This document shows positions 48,190 through 57,974 of a stretch of 64,000 nucleotides of DNA, in pieces. The first letter of the stretch is position 1; each line of letters begins with the position of its first letter. The stretch comes from Acidobacteriota bacterium. GTDB taxonomy: Bacteria > Acidobacteriota > Terriglobia > Acidiferrales > UBA7541. The stretch spans positions 16,082-80,081 of the forward strand of contig QHZB01000195.1 of NCBI GenBank assembly GCA_003224525.1, written 5' to 3'. Made by a program: the position numbers and the translations under genes. Below the pieces are notes generated by a model. It did no database searches. It was not told where the DNA came from and worked only from the letters and a program-made list of their open reading frames with translations.

Positions 48190-48402
48190 TGGATGGCAAG
48201 AAGGCACTGCTTTGGCCGCAAGGCCGACTCCCAGGCTTCTTAATCAGCTTCATTGGCTCGATACTCAGGACGGCCAGCATGACGTGCGACCTCCCGGCTC
48301 ACCGTTGACACAGCTCGGTCCGAGCGTTTGGCTATCTCACGAATCGACGAACCGGAAGCGATCCCTCGAGAGATGTCTTCTCGCTCCGTCGGTGTAAGTG
48401 CT
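48190..48402 (-). mobile_element. IS30-family transposase N-terminal remnant
   Basis: Minus strand: LTPTEREDISRGIASGSSIREIAKRSDRAVSTVSREVARHAGRPEYRANEAD*EAWESALRPKQC, an IS30 HTH with an in-frame stop. Confidence 0.85.
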
Positions 48403-48576
48403 TGGGGCCAGCGCCGAGGGCTGCCTGAACAATCCCACCTTGATTCGATAACAGAAGGTGTATTGACGAATGATCAAACACGACCGAGCAAAAAGACTAT
48501 TTCATCGACGATGGCTGCTTCAGAGATGATGTCGCGACGCGGTTGATAAGTGAACTGCGCAAACAGGGGATGGAGA

Positions 48577-51500
48577 CTAACGAAAAACCTGGTCGGGAGG
48601 GTCGTGGTCGGAGGGGCGTACGGAATTGCGTGCACGTTGAGTGAGGCGGGTTGCCCATTCAACCCACGGTACGGCCTCCAACTCTGCCAGGTAGGAATAC
48701 GCTACAGGCACGACCAGCAAGGTCAGCAGCAAACAGAGCGTTTGCCCTCCGATAATCGTTACGGCAATGGAGGCGCGCTGTTCCGAGCCCGCGCCGATGC
48801 CAATCGCCACGGGGATCAGCCCGGCAATGATGGAAAGCGTGGTCATCAGAATGGGCCGCAAGCGTACGCGATTTGCTTCCAAGATCGCTTCTCCCACCGG
48901 CATCCCTTCGGCTCGCAATCGATTCGTGTAGTCCACTTGCAGAATGCCATTCTTTTTCACGATGCCGAGCAGGAGAAACATCCCCAACGCGCTCCAAAGG
49001 CTGAGCGCGCGTCCCGTGATCCACAGTGAGAAGAGCGCGAAAGGCACACTCAGCGGGAGCGTGAGCATGATGATGAAAGGATGAGAAAAGCTCTCAAATT
49101 GCGCTGCGAGAACCATATACATGAAGATGGAAGCGAGGAGCATGGCCAGCAGGAGATTCACGGTTGTCTCTTCGAGGATTTTCACTTGCCCGGAAAATAC
49201 GTACGAATAGCCGACCGGCAGCCCTGCTTCCTTGATGGATTGCACAGTGTGAGCAGCGGCGAGGTCGAGCGGATAGCCGGCAGCGACGTTGGCAAAGACG
49301 CTGACTTGAAATTCACGGTTGTAGCGCTGGAGCGACGCCGGCCCGGCGCCGCGCCCGATGCTGGCGACATTTTCGAGGCGCACCTGACCCAATTTCGTTG
49401 AAGGCACCATCATGCGCGCCAGAACATCGGGATTGTCCCGCTGCTCCGGCAGCAATTGCATCGTGACGGGATACTGTTCCGAGCCTTCCTTGAATCGGGT
49501 AATTTCGTCTTCGCCGGAATAGAAAAGTCTGACGGCATCGCTGACATCCGTCATGCGCACGCCGATGTCTGCGGCCCGCTGTCGGTCCACCTTCACCTGT
49601 AGCTCCGGCGTGTTCAGGTTCAGGCTGGGGTTGACGTCAACAAGTTCCGGATAATTCATCATCCGGCCGGCGGCTTGCTTGCTGATTTCCGCAAGTTGCG
49701 TTAGTTCCGGCCCGCGGATGACCGCGGCGATGGGAAAATAGATTTCGCCACCCAAGACAGAAGGCAAACGCACGTTGTAGGTCATGTTCCGGTAAGCGGC
49801 GAGGACGCTACGAACGGCTGTGGCCAACTGCGTGTGACTGCGCTTTCGCTCGCTGCGCGGCACTAGCACGATGAAGAGGTGCGCGTGATTCGTCGGTCCG
49901 TGCGTAAACGATTGGATGAGCGCCACCTCCGGCAAGGCAATCACGCGCTCGGCGATTTCCTGCGCGCGCTGGGTGGTTTTCTCGAGTGAAGTGCCTTCGG
50001 GAAGCGTATAGGAGCTGATCAGTTCGGACTGGTCATCGGCGGGAATCCAATCGCGCCCGACCAGGTGATAGAAACCGAAGGTGGAGAGGAAAGTCGCGAC
50101 GCAAATCAGGATGATCGCGCGCCGGTGCGCCAGCGACCAGCGCAGCATCCTCAGATACATCTCTTCCACAGAGTGCAGCACTCCTCCGGAGTGCGCCTTC
50201 TTTTCGCCACCGCCCAATTTCAAGAAACGCGAGCTCATCATCGGCGTCAGCGTGAAGGCCACCAGCAGCGAAACGAGGATCGCCATCGCCATGGTCCACC
50301 CGAAGGAATTCACGTACTTCCTGGCGTAGCCGCTCATGAAGGCAATCGGCAGAAAAATGATCACCAACGAGAGAGTTGTGGCCGTCACCGCCAGCCCGAT
50401 CTCCTTCGTGGCTTCAATCGCCGCTTGAATGCGGTTTCTTCCCTTCTCTTCCATGAACCGAAAAATGTTTTCGAGGACGATGATGGCGTCGTCAATCACG
50501 ATGCCCACGGCCAGCGTCAGTGCCAGGAGCGTTATGTTGTTCAGAGAGAAGTCCATTCCCCGCATCAACGTGAACGTGGCAATTATGGACGCCGGGATGG
50601 CCACCGCGGCAATCAAGACCGCGCGCCAGTTTCGGATGAAGAGCCAGACCACCAGGCTGGCGAGAATACTACCCAGAATCAGATGCTCGATCAGCGAGTG
50701 GACGGAAGCCTTGATGAAGTTAGAAATGTCGTGAACCACTTGGAGTTGAACACCGGGCGGCATCTGCGCGCGCAAATCGTTGAGCTTGCTCCTCACGTCG
50801 TCCGCGACGCGTACGGTGTTGACACCCGATTGGCGCAGCACCTGAATGGAGACCACGTCTTGCCCGGGAAGACCCTTGCGAAATAGGGCCGACCATGTGC
50901 GAAGTTCCTGGGCGCCATCCTCCACTCGCGCCACATCGCGGATGCGCACCGGCGTGCCTCCGCGCGTACCGATTACGACCTCACCGAATTGCTCCGCGGA
51001 AGTGACGCGCCCCAGCGTCCGGAGCCCCAGTTCCTGCGGCCCAGTGATCATGCGTCCGCCCGGAGCTTCGATGTTCTCGCGCTGCAAGGCCGAGCGCACG
51101 TCCAGGACCGTGAAGTTGTGAGACGTAAGCTTCTGCGCATCCAGCAGTACGCGGACTTGCCGGCCTTGCCCTCCATTGAGCTCGACGCTGCCTACCCCAT
51201 CCACCGTTTGAATGGCGCGACGCACCTGCTTGTCCGCAATTTCGGTCAGCTCGCGGCGGCTCATCGGACCGCTAACAAGGAGCGTCATGATGGGATCAGA
51301 CTGCGGATCCTGCTTGGTGATGATTGGCGGAAGCGTGTCGCGCGGTAGCCGGTCGATGGCGCCCGAAACTTTTTCACGAATATCCTGAGCGGCGCCCTCG
51401 ATGTCGCGCTCCAACACAAAAGTGCACGTAATTTCAGCGAAGCCTTCAAACGACCAAACGTTGATTTCATCGATGCCGCTGACGGAGGAAATAGCGTCCT

Positions 51501-51702
51501 CGAGCGGCAAGACCACCCCGGTGACAACTTCTTCGGGAGTTGCCCCGGGCAGGCGTACTTCCACGTTCACCGTGGCGGGGTCCGCTTTGGGAAAAAGATC
51601 AACGGCCAAGCCCCGGTAGGAAAACACCCCGAGCGTGACTAGGAATGCAATCAGCATCACCGTGAAGACGGGATACTTTACGCAGGTTTCGGAGAGCTTC
51701 AT
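48577..51702 (-). CDS. RND-family efflux transporter permease (HAE1/AcrB-like)
   Basis: ETCVKYPVFTVMLIAFLVTLGVFSYRGLAVDLFPKADPATVNVEVRLPGATPEEV; GIVIDDAIIVLENIFRFMEEKG. Confidence 0.95.
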   Translation of the reverse strand: MKLSETCVKYPVFTVMLIAFLVTLGVFSYRGLAVDLFPKADPATVNVEVRLPGATPEEVVTGVVLPLEDAISSVSGIDEINVWSFEGFAEITCTFVLERDIEGAAQDIREKVSGAIDRLPRDTLPPIITKQDPQSDPIMTLLVSGPMSRRELTEIADKQVRRAIQTVDGVGSVELNGGQGRQVRVLLDAQKLTSHNFTVLDVRSALQRENIEAPGGRMITGPQELGLRTLGRVTSAEQFGEVVIGTRGGTPVRIRDVARVEDGAQELRTWSALFRKGLPGQDVVSIQVLRQSGVNTVRVADDVRSKLNDLRAQMPPGVQLQVVHDISNFIKASVHSLIEHLILGSILASLVVWLFIRNWRAVLIAAVAIPASIIATFTLMRGMDFSLNNITLLALTLAVGIVIDDAIIVLENIFRFMEEKGRNRIQAAIEATKEIGLAVTATTLSLVIIFLPIAFMSGYARKYVNSFGWTMAMAILVSLLVAFTLTPMMSSRFLKLGGGEKKAHSGGVLHSVEEMYLRMLRWSLAHRRAIILICVATFLSTFGFYHLVGRDWIPADDQSELISSYTLPEGTSLEKTTQRAQEIAERVIALPEVALIQSFTHGPTNHAHLFIVLVPRSERKRSHTQLATAVRSVLAAYRNMTYNVRLPSVLGGEIYFPIAAVIRGPELTQLAEISKQAAGRMMNYPELVDVNPSLNLNTPELQVKVDRQRAADIGVRMTDVSDAVRLFYSGEDEITRFKEGSEQYPVTMQLLPEQRDNPDVLARMMVPSTKLGQVRLENVASIGRGAGPASLQRYNREFQVSVFANVAAGYPLDLAAAHTVQSIKEAGLPVGYSYVFSGQVKILEETTVNLLLAMLLASIFMYMVLAAQFESFSHPFIIMLTLPLSVPFALFSLWITGRALSLWSALGMFLLLGIVKKNGILQVDYTNRLRAEGMPVGEAILEANRVRLRPILMTTLSIIAGLIPVAIGIGAGSEQRASIAVTIIGGQTLCLLLTLLVVPVAYSYLAELEAVPWVEWATRLTQRARNSVRPSDHDPPDQVFR

Positions 51703-51735
51703 CGGCGAATGCGCTGCTTGCTCACGGCATCCTCT

Positions 51736-53025
51736 TTATCTCACCGCAGGCACGTTGCCTTCGGATCGTTCTTGTACCGTGGCGCCATCGTGCAATTCGC
51801 CGGAAATGGCCACCGCCACACGGTCGCCCGGCTTCAGTCCCTCAGCCACTTCGAAACGCCGCCCGTGTTCGTCTTCTGTCTGCCCGGCCGGCCGAATCTG
51901 GTGCTCCGAGACGCGATTGCCGTTCAGCAGAAACACTTTGTAAACGCCATAACGGTAGTTCACGGCACGCTCGGGGAGAAAGATCGCTTTCTCTTCTTTC
52001 TCGCTGGGTATGGATGCTTGTACGAAGAAACCTGGTTTCAGCCGCCCATCCGAATTGGTGATCAAAGCTTCCGCTTCAAACGTGCGCGAATCCTGCGCCA
52101 CAGAGGGATTGATCCGCGAAATCTTCCCTTGAAAAGTCTCACTCGGAAAAGCCTCCACGTGCAGATCCACAATCTCGCCGTCCTTGACCCATCCCGCCCA
52201 CCGTTCCGGCACTGCCAGGCGCGCGCGCAAGTGGTCCGTTCGCACCAAAACCATCACTGGACTCTGCACCCGGAGGTATTCGCCGGGATGCACGTCGCGC
52301 GTCTTGATGGCGCCGGGAAATGGCGCGCGAAGGATCGCGTCGCCCAGCTTCTTCTCGGCCAGTTTCTCGCTGGCTTCACTGGAAATCAGCAGCGCTTTCA
52401 GCCGGTCGATTTCTTGCAGCGCTACGGTGTACGTCGCCCTCGTACTCTGATAGCGGCTCGCCGCCTCATCCAGCTGCTGCTGCGAGATTAGATTGTCCTT
52501 GAACATTTGCTGCGCACGGCCGTATTTGTGGTCCGCATCAAAGAGGTCCGCCTCCGCCCGCTGCACGGAAGCGAGTTTCTTCGGGTCCGTGGGCGCTGGG
52601 TCATTTGGGCCGATCCCCAGCTGTGCCCGCACTTGTGTAACCAAGCCTCGTTGGCGGTCCACTTCGAATTGCAATTCCTGGGGATCGATCGTGATCAGCG
52701 GCTGACCTTCCTTGACGTTATCCCCAACATCAGATAACACCTCGGCCACGCGGCCTTCCACCTGCGAACTCAAAGTGCTCTCTTCCAGCGCGTAAAGTGA
52801 GCCAACAGCCTGGATGCGCCGCCGGGCTGTTTCCTCGGCAACGGCGTAAAAATGCACAGGAGTCGGGTGAGCCGCATCTCCCAAGACGCTGCTCGGTTGG
52901 CTCCTCGAACACCCAGTAGCAAGCACCATGGCCAAGGCCACGGAAGGGACGAGACAGTTCACGCCTCGCCGGCAATCGCGCTTTCGGTAAATTTCTTGAC
53001 GCACTTTGACTGGCAAGTTCCCGTC
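51736..53025 (-). CDS. RND efflux periplasmic adaptor (membrane fusion protein)
   Basis: VQAVGSLYALEESTLSSQVEGRVAEVLSDVGDNVKEGQPLITIDPQELQ; coiled-coil; DAILRAPFPGAIKTRDVHPGEYL. Confidence 0.93.
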   Translation of the reverse strand, partial: DGNLPVKVRQEIYRKRDCRRGVNCLVPSVALAMVLATGCSRSQPSSVLGDAAHPTPVHFYAVAEETARRRIQAVGSLYALEESTLSSQVEGRVAEVLSDVGDNVKEGQPLITIDPQELQFEVDRQRGLVTQVRAQLGIGPNDPAPTDPKKLASVQRAEADLFDADHKYGRAQQMFKDNLISQQQLDEAASRYQSTRATYTVALQEIDRLKALLISSEASEKLAEKKLGDAILRAPFPGAIKTRDVHPGEYLRVQSPVMVLVRTDHLRARLAVPERWAGWVKDGEIVDLHVEAFPSETFQGKISRINPSVAQDSRTFEAEALITNSDGRLKPGFFVQASIPSEKEEKAIFLPERAVNYRYGVYKVFLLNGNRVSEHQIRPAGQTEDEHGRRFEVAEGLKPGDRVAVAISGELHDGATVQERSEGNVPAVR

Positions 53026-53129
53026 CATGTTTTTCGACGCATGTGATAGCCAAGGGTTTCGCCTGTGGCTCGAACCCAAGGATTGTACCAACGCCGGGGC
53101 GGGAATCTACAACACAATAGTAAATTGGC

Positions 53130-53442
53130 AGCTGAACACCGTTTTAAAATGGCAGCGTCGGCTCAAAAAGCTATTTGGACTCGCGGGCGTCGATGGTGGC
53201 CATGCCCATCGGTTCCATGACACTTTTTCGATTTAGCTGTTGCGGGCCGGGGTGCCGGTGGACCGCGTGAGTGTGTTGCTCGGACATCACAACATCCGTA
53301 TTGCGGAGCGACAATATTCGGCGTGGGTGGAGAACGGCAAGAACAACTCGAATCCGACGCGCAGCGGCCGTGGAGCGAAGATCCCATTGCCCTAATTCAA
53401 GGTACGCCGCCGGTACATGAAAAAGCGGAGCGTCTCAATTGA
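53130..53442 (+). pseudogene. Tyrosine recombinase/integrase C-terminal remnant
   Basis: KWQRRLKKLFGLAGVDGGHAHRFHDTFSI*LLRAGVPVDRVSVLLGHHNIRIAERQYSAWV (in-frame TAG), then a +1 shift to RQEQLESDAQRPWSEDPIALIQGTPPVHEKAERLN*. Confidence 0.85.
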
Positions 53443-53721
53443 TTTACTTGAATTCGCCACTGGTGCGCTTGTTGACGACCCGTCGGTCTGTGTTTGGCAT
53501 GGGAAGTCTATAACCCAGGCTAAAGTGGCCGAAGAATAGCGAAATTAAGACATGGCCGGCAGTCACTTGTCCGATAAGCTCGGGATCAATCGAGGAACTT
53601 CTCTCGCGTGCACGCGAGCCCCTGTACAAATCTGAAAGAATCTTCTGGACTTTTCACAAATTTCGGCTGATAACGATTGTACTAAGCCCATCCCAAACAT
53701 CCCAATCTAGGAGGATAGATC

Positions 53722-54201
53722 ATGCGAATCAAGAGGTTTGCCGTTTTTGCGACGACACTGCTCTTCGTAGCACTTGCTCTGAGCCTTGTAGCCAGGGCTG
53801 CCGATCAGCACTCTGGCACCTGGAAGATGAACCCTGCAAAGTCAAAGTACAGTCCCGGACCAACACCGAAGAGTATCACGGTAAAGATCGACTCTGACGG
53901 AGATAACATCAAGCTCAGTTCAGAGGGAATCGACGCCGCTGGGAATCCGACTCATGTCGAGTACACCGCAAAATACGACGGCAAAGACTACCCGATTACT
54001 GGCGTGCCGAACGCTGATACAGTAGCGTTAGAACGGCTCGACGCCAGCACGATCCGTTCCACCATAAAGAAAGGTGACCAGGTTGTGATGACCGTGACGT
54101 CGGTGATCTCTAAAGCCGGAAAAACGAGGACCTCGACATTCAAGGGCAAGGACACGCAGGGGCAGGATGTAAATAACGTCGTCGTTTACGACAAACAGTA
54201 A
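53722..54201 (+). CDS. Small secreted hypothetical protein
   Basis: Signal peptide; GTWKMNPAKSKYSPGPTPKSITVKIDSDGDNIKLSSEGIDAAGNPTHVEYTAKYDGKDYPITG; GGAGG upstream. Confidence 0.8.
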   Translation: MRIKRFAVFATTLLFVALALSLVARAADQHSGTWKMNPAKSKYSPGPTPKSITVKIDSDGDNIKLSSEGIDAAGNPTHVEYTAKYDGKDYPITGVPNADTVALERLDASTIRSTIKKGDQVVMTVTSVISKAGKTRTSTFKGKDTQGQDVNNVVVYDKQ

Positions 54202-54391
54202 AACGATTTCTTCAACTTTTTTCGCTGATGCGGACGTGCGAGGTGCTCGCAGGGCCGTTGGCGAGCCTGCGCTGAGTTTTGCCCCGCACGGTGAGCTATT
54301 GCCTGAAAATTCGTCCCGCTGGTTGCGGAACCCCGGCAATGTCTACGCCCGGGGAAATCGATTTACATTATTCTGCGACGTCTGAACAGAG

Positions 54392-54811
54392 TCAAGGGCG
54401 TGCCTTCGGCTCTGGTTCCGCCTTCGGAGCCGGCGCGGCGTGCTGTTTCGGCGCCTCGCACACATATTTCTTGATTGTTACTTGTGCGACCAGAAAAATA
54501 GGCTTTTGTTCGCGCTTCTCAGGATGATCTTTTATGTACTGAAGAACTAGGTCAAGCGTGGTTCTCACTGTCGCGCTATCGGGAATACAAATCCTCTGAC
54601 CGGTGTCTGCCCAATTGAGCGCGAGCGTCCCGACCACCCCGGCAACGTACGCCAAGCAAACATCAGGCGGATGATCGTTATCGTATTGGCAGACCGCCAA
54701 GAAGTCATCGCCCCGGTTTATAATGTCCGAAGTTTTCTGGGCCTTCGCTACGCTTAAAATCGTCAAAGCCAAAACTGCAATGATTAGCGTTTTTATATAG
54801 GGTGCCTTCAT
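54392..54811 (-). CDS. Rap1a/Tai-immunity-domain-like secreted protein
   Basis: Signal peptide; GDDFLAVCQYDND...DVCLAYVAGVVGTLAL...RICIPDSATVRTTLDLVLQYIKDHPEKREQKPIFLVAQVTIKKYVCE. Confidence 0.65.
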   Translation of the reverse strand: MKAPYIKTLIIAVLALTILSVAKAQKTSDIINRGDDFLAVCQYDNDHPPDVCLAYVAGVVGTLALNWADTGQRICIPDSATVRTTLDLVLQYIKDHPEKREQKPIFLVAQVTIKKYVCEAPKQHAAPAPKAEPEPKARP

Positions 54812-55288
54812 GACTGTGACTCCGAAAATGCATTGACCGGCGCGAGTTCAAATTCCGCCATCGAACGGGGTGCCTATTTCTTGACGCCCCTGACATACGA
54901 AACCCCACCGGGACGCTTATTGACGAGCAATAAGATGAAGATTTCGAACTTCATTCAGGCACGTCCGTTCCCGCTGGAAAGGCTTCGGGAGAAGAATGCA
55001 GAATCCTTCCGTAGCCAGCAATGGAACGAAAGTAGGAGAGGATGAAACTTAAGTCCTAGCGGGTTACCGAGAAGCCTTGTGTTTACCTATCGACTTGGGA
55101 GCCGCATTCCGATTCCCCCTGAGAAAATTGCGATGGCAGGCGCTGGCTTGGGACCGCTTGAATTGAACGAGAATTGGTTTCGCCATTGGCGCGCAATGTG
55201 CCCTCCAATAATTGCGTAGGAAGAACGGGAAAGGCTATGAGCGCGCGTTACTGAGAGTTTTTCGGCGAATGCTGAACGTGGCAGTCCG

Positions 55289-55316
55289 AAAAAAACTACT
55301 ACCACCCGGGGGTAGT
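55289..55316 (-). terminator. Intrinsic terminator on the minus strand
   Basis: Minus strand: ACTACC-CCCGGGT-GGTAGT-AGTTTTTTT. Confidence 0.6.
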
Positions 55317-55444
55317 CCAATTCCCGGCTCCGGGGCATGGCCTGCTGTTAACCAATCAGGACGAGTGCGTCCGCCACACCAATTAATGCATGTATGTCCG
55401 AATGATTCGCTGTCGCGGGCCTTTGTTCCGGGAGCGGCAAGGGA

Positions 55445-55672
55445 GTGAAGCCCCAAGAGTCCGCAGCATTGACACGAACAAATCGCTTACTCGAGGTCGG
55501 AAAAGTGCAACGACTTCGCAAGGCCCTCCAGTCGCGCAGCAACTCTGAGGCGGTCAGACGTGTAATCGATGAGCGCCTGGCAGTGGAAGCAGGTCTCCAG
55601 GTCCTGCAGAACCTGCGAAGGCCCGGAGGTCCAGAGGACGTCTTCGGGCGCGCTCGAACGAAGAAGAGATGA
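55445..55672 (+). CDS. Ribbon-helix-helix-type antitoxin (VapB-like)
   Basis: Small basic protein VQRLRKALQSRSNSEAVRRVIDERLAVEAG; stop overlaps the PIN gene start (ATGA). Confidence 0.7.
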   Translation: MKPQESAALTRTNRLLEVGKVQRLRKALQSRSNSEAVRRVIDERLAVEAGLQVLQNLRRPGGPEDVFGRARTKKR

Positions 55673-56088
55673 TTCCTCTGCCAGCGGGCCCGCTGGTGTT
55701 CGATACCGGCATTTACATCCGCTCCAGCAGGGGAGAGAGCTTTCTCTGGCTGGGCGAGGACACCCGGGTCTTCCAGCGTACCATCCTGACCGCGGTCGTC
55801 GCCGCCGAACTCTACGCCGGTACCCGGGACCATCGGGGGAAGCGCGCCCAGGGCCATTTCTCGCCACCCAACGCAGCAGCGTGGATTGACACCGGCATTC
55901 TGTTACGTCGCGCTCGAAGGGCCTTCGGGCGAATGGACTTTGTCCATCAGTTTCGTGATCTCCTGATAGCGATGGAAACGGTACGGACAGGTGCCACACT
56001 CGCGACCGAGAACCTCGGAGACTTCGAGCGCTGGAAATCTCTACTCGCGTCCGCGAAGAAGACTCTGAACCTGTTCGAGCCATCCTAA
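55669..56088 (+). CDS. PIN-domain toxin (VapC-like)
   Basis: LVFDTGIYIRSS, TAVVAAELYAGTRDH, DLLIAMETVRTGATLATENLGDFERW, the acidic PIN layout. Confidence 0.82.
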   Translation: MIPLPAGPLVFDTGIYIRSSRGESFLWLGEDTRVFQRTILTAVVAAELYAGTRDHRGKRAQGHFSPPNAAAWIDTGILLRRARRAFGRMDFVHQFRDLLIAMETVRTGATLATENLGDFERWKSLLASAKKTLNLFEPS

Positions 56089-56354
56089 AATTAGGCAGTG
56101 TAAGGCAAGCCCTGCAGAACGCGGGATGGCACCTCCAACCGGACGAGTCGAATTCCCTGACGCTAGGTTTCCAATTTTGATGAGCCGCGCTCCTTACTGC
56201 CGTTCGTTACCCGCCCGACCTTGAGTTCGGTTTCAACACGCATGTCCGCGATGGTCGCCAACTTCTGCGCAAGTTCAGCGCGCTTCCCTGCTTTGAGTGC
56301 GCGGAAGCCATCCTTAGATTGGCATCGACTGTTTGATGTGCCGGCATGCAAATT

Positions 56355-56945
56355 TTAGACCCTTAGCGAGCCACGGAACGCCCTAGCGGCATAGTAAGAT
56401 TCCGCACCGTTGTGATACACGAAAACAGTGTCGTAGCGGCGATCACAAAAGAGGGCGCCGCCGAGTTTTCTGATATCAGAAGGTGTTTTCACCCAGCTCG
56501 ACGTTTTCGTATCGAAATCTCCAAGTTTCTGCAACTCTCGATATTGTTCTTCCGTTAAAAGCTCAATGCCCATGGCAGCTGCCATATCAATAGCGTTATC
56601 TTCTGGTTTGTATTCTTTCCTTGACTCCAGCGCTTCACGGTCGTAGCAAACACTTCTGCGGCCTTTAGGACTTTCCGCTGAACTATCATAAAAAATGTAT
56701 TCGCCCGTCTTTTTATCATGACCAACAACATCCGGTTCACCGCCAGTTCTTTCCATTTCATTGAGTGACCACAGTTTTTCGGCACTAGCTTCCAGCTTTG
56801 CTTGCACTTTATCCCATTCAAGACCTTTATGGCGGTTCATGTTTTTCTCAAAACGGGCTTTCAATGCTCTGAGTAGTTCTTTACGTTGTTCTGGTGACAA
56901 GTCCTTTTTGTTGCTATTAATGTTTCGCGCTTTTGTTGCTCTCAT
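56355..56945 (-). CDS. DUF4256-like protein
   Basis: LRALKARFEKNMNRHKGLEWDKVQAKLEASAEKLWSLNEMERTGGEPDVVGHDKKTGEYIFYDSSAESPKGRRSVCYDREALESRKE; GIELLTEEQYRELQ. Confidence 0.82.
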   Translation of the reverse strand: MRATKARNINSNKKDLSPEQRKELLRALKARFEKNMNRHKGLEWDKVQAKLEASAEKLWSLNEMERTGGEPDVVGHDKKTGEYIFYDSSAESPKGRRSVCYDREALESRKEYKPEDNAIDMAAAMGIELLTEEQYRELQKLGDFDTKTSSWVKTPSDIRKLGGALFCDRRYDTVFVYHNGAESYYAARAFRGSLRV

Positions 56946-56963
56946 AATCGCTTCCCGCGTTTC

Positions 56964-57329
56964 TTATCTGTTACTCCGCTGCGCTCCGCCACCTGTTTTT
57001 TTTCGGCTTGTCTTTGCGTTCCTATCAATTCGCGGTCTCCACGCCGTTCGGAGTGCACCCGTCAGTACATCCTCGCTCGCCGCCAGGCGAATATACGGGT
57101 GTCCCACCTTTCCCCAGCCGCCAGGAATCGGCAGGAAACTCTCGGGCGCCTCCTCCACAAACGCCGCCTGCCGCTCCAGAGTAAGCATCAGATTTCCGTA
57201 CCCCCTTGCTTGCGAGGCCAGCGAAGCAAATTTCCTGCCTGCTACACGAAAAGCCGGCAATCGTGCGTGGGAGTATTCTTCCACCCCCTTCAGGCTCAGT
57301 GCAATCCTGCGAAAGTCTGCTGCGGTCAT
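56964..57329 (-). CDS. MmcQ/YjbR-family protein
   Basis: TAADFRRIALSLKGVEEYSHARLPAFRVAGRKFASLASQARGYGNLMLTLERQ; GWGKVGHPYIRL. Confidence 0.75.
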   Translation of the reverse strand: MTAADFRRIALSLKGVEEYSHARLPAFRVAGRKFASLASQARGYGNLMLTLERQAAFVEEAPESFLPIPGGWGKVGHPYIRLAASEDVLTGALRTAWRPRIDRNAKTSRKKTGGGAQRSNR

Positions 57330-57598
57330 CGGGTGACTCCGTAGATTGCGGAGTATCTGACCATCACCGGACGGTATATGTCTACTGCTCCGGGCCGAAT
57401 CATGGGCAAACCTTCCGTTAAGGCTTTGAGGAAGAGGCTTTCGGGAAGAGTTGCCGACTATACGCCAAGAGCCTCGTATTTCGCGTCTCGCAACCACGTT
57501 CCCGGCCAGCGAGGGCACTTGATTCCGTGACAATGTCCGGTTATATCCAGCGTGATAACGAGGTGTCGTTCAAAGCAAGGGCCTGCAACCGTTCGAGT

Positions 57599-57970
57599 TT
57601 ATTGCTTCTGCCATTTCGCTTCGATCTGACCCCGCGAGGCGGTTTGTTCCCCTGAGTATTGGATTGCATCGAACCAGGACTGCGCCTTTTTTACCTGCTC
57701 CCAGTTCGTCGCGACCCAATCTACTAAGGCCTGCATTGGAAGGAGCAAGCTTTTTCCGAGGCTCGTAAGTTCGTATTCGACGCGTGAGGGAACCTCGGGA
57801 AACACTTCTCTTGTAATCAATCCGTCGCGCTCTAGATTTCGCAGGGCTAGCGTGAACATTCTTTGGGAGATTCCAGGGATTGTTCTTTCGAGCTCAGAAA
57901 ACCAGGCGCGGTTCCCAAGTAGCTTGGCAAGGGAGAGAATCAGAAAGATACTCCACTTGTCTCCGACCAT
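57599..57970 (-). pseudogene. HxlR-family transcriptional regulator lacking its N-terminus
   Basis: Begins at the internal VGDKWSIFLILSLAKL of the HxlR wHTH; the usual CPV...ALD segment is absent. Confidence 0.75.
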
Positions 57971-57974
57971 TTCA

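Noticed and set aside
50065-50886. 273-aa plus-strand ORF inside the RND gene
   Set aside because: Antisense to a well-supported RND permease; His/Arg-rich composition.
54812-55288. Possible remnant gene between the Rap1a-like gene and the toxin-antitoxin pair
   Set aside because: Short frames in several registers, none recognisable.
56163-56351. 62-aa minus-strand ORF (DGFRALKAGKRAELAQKLATIADMRVETELKVGR)
   Set aside because: Plausible-looking helix but too short and without a recognised family; not enough support.
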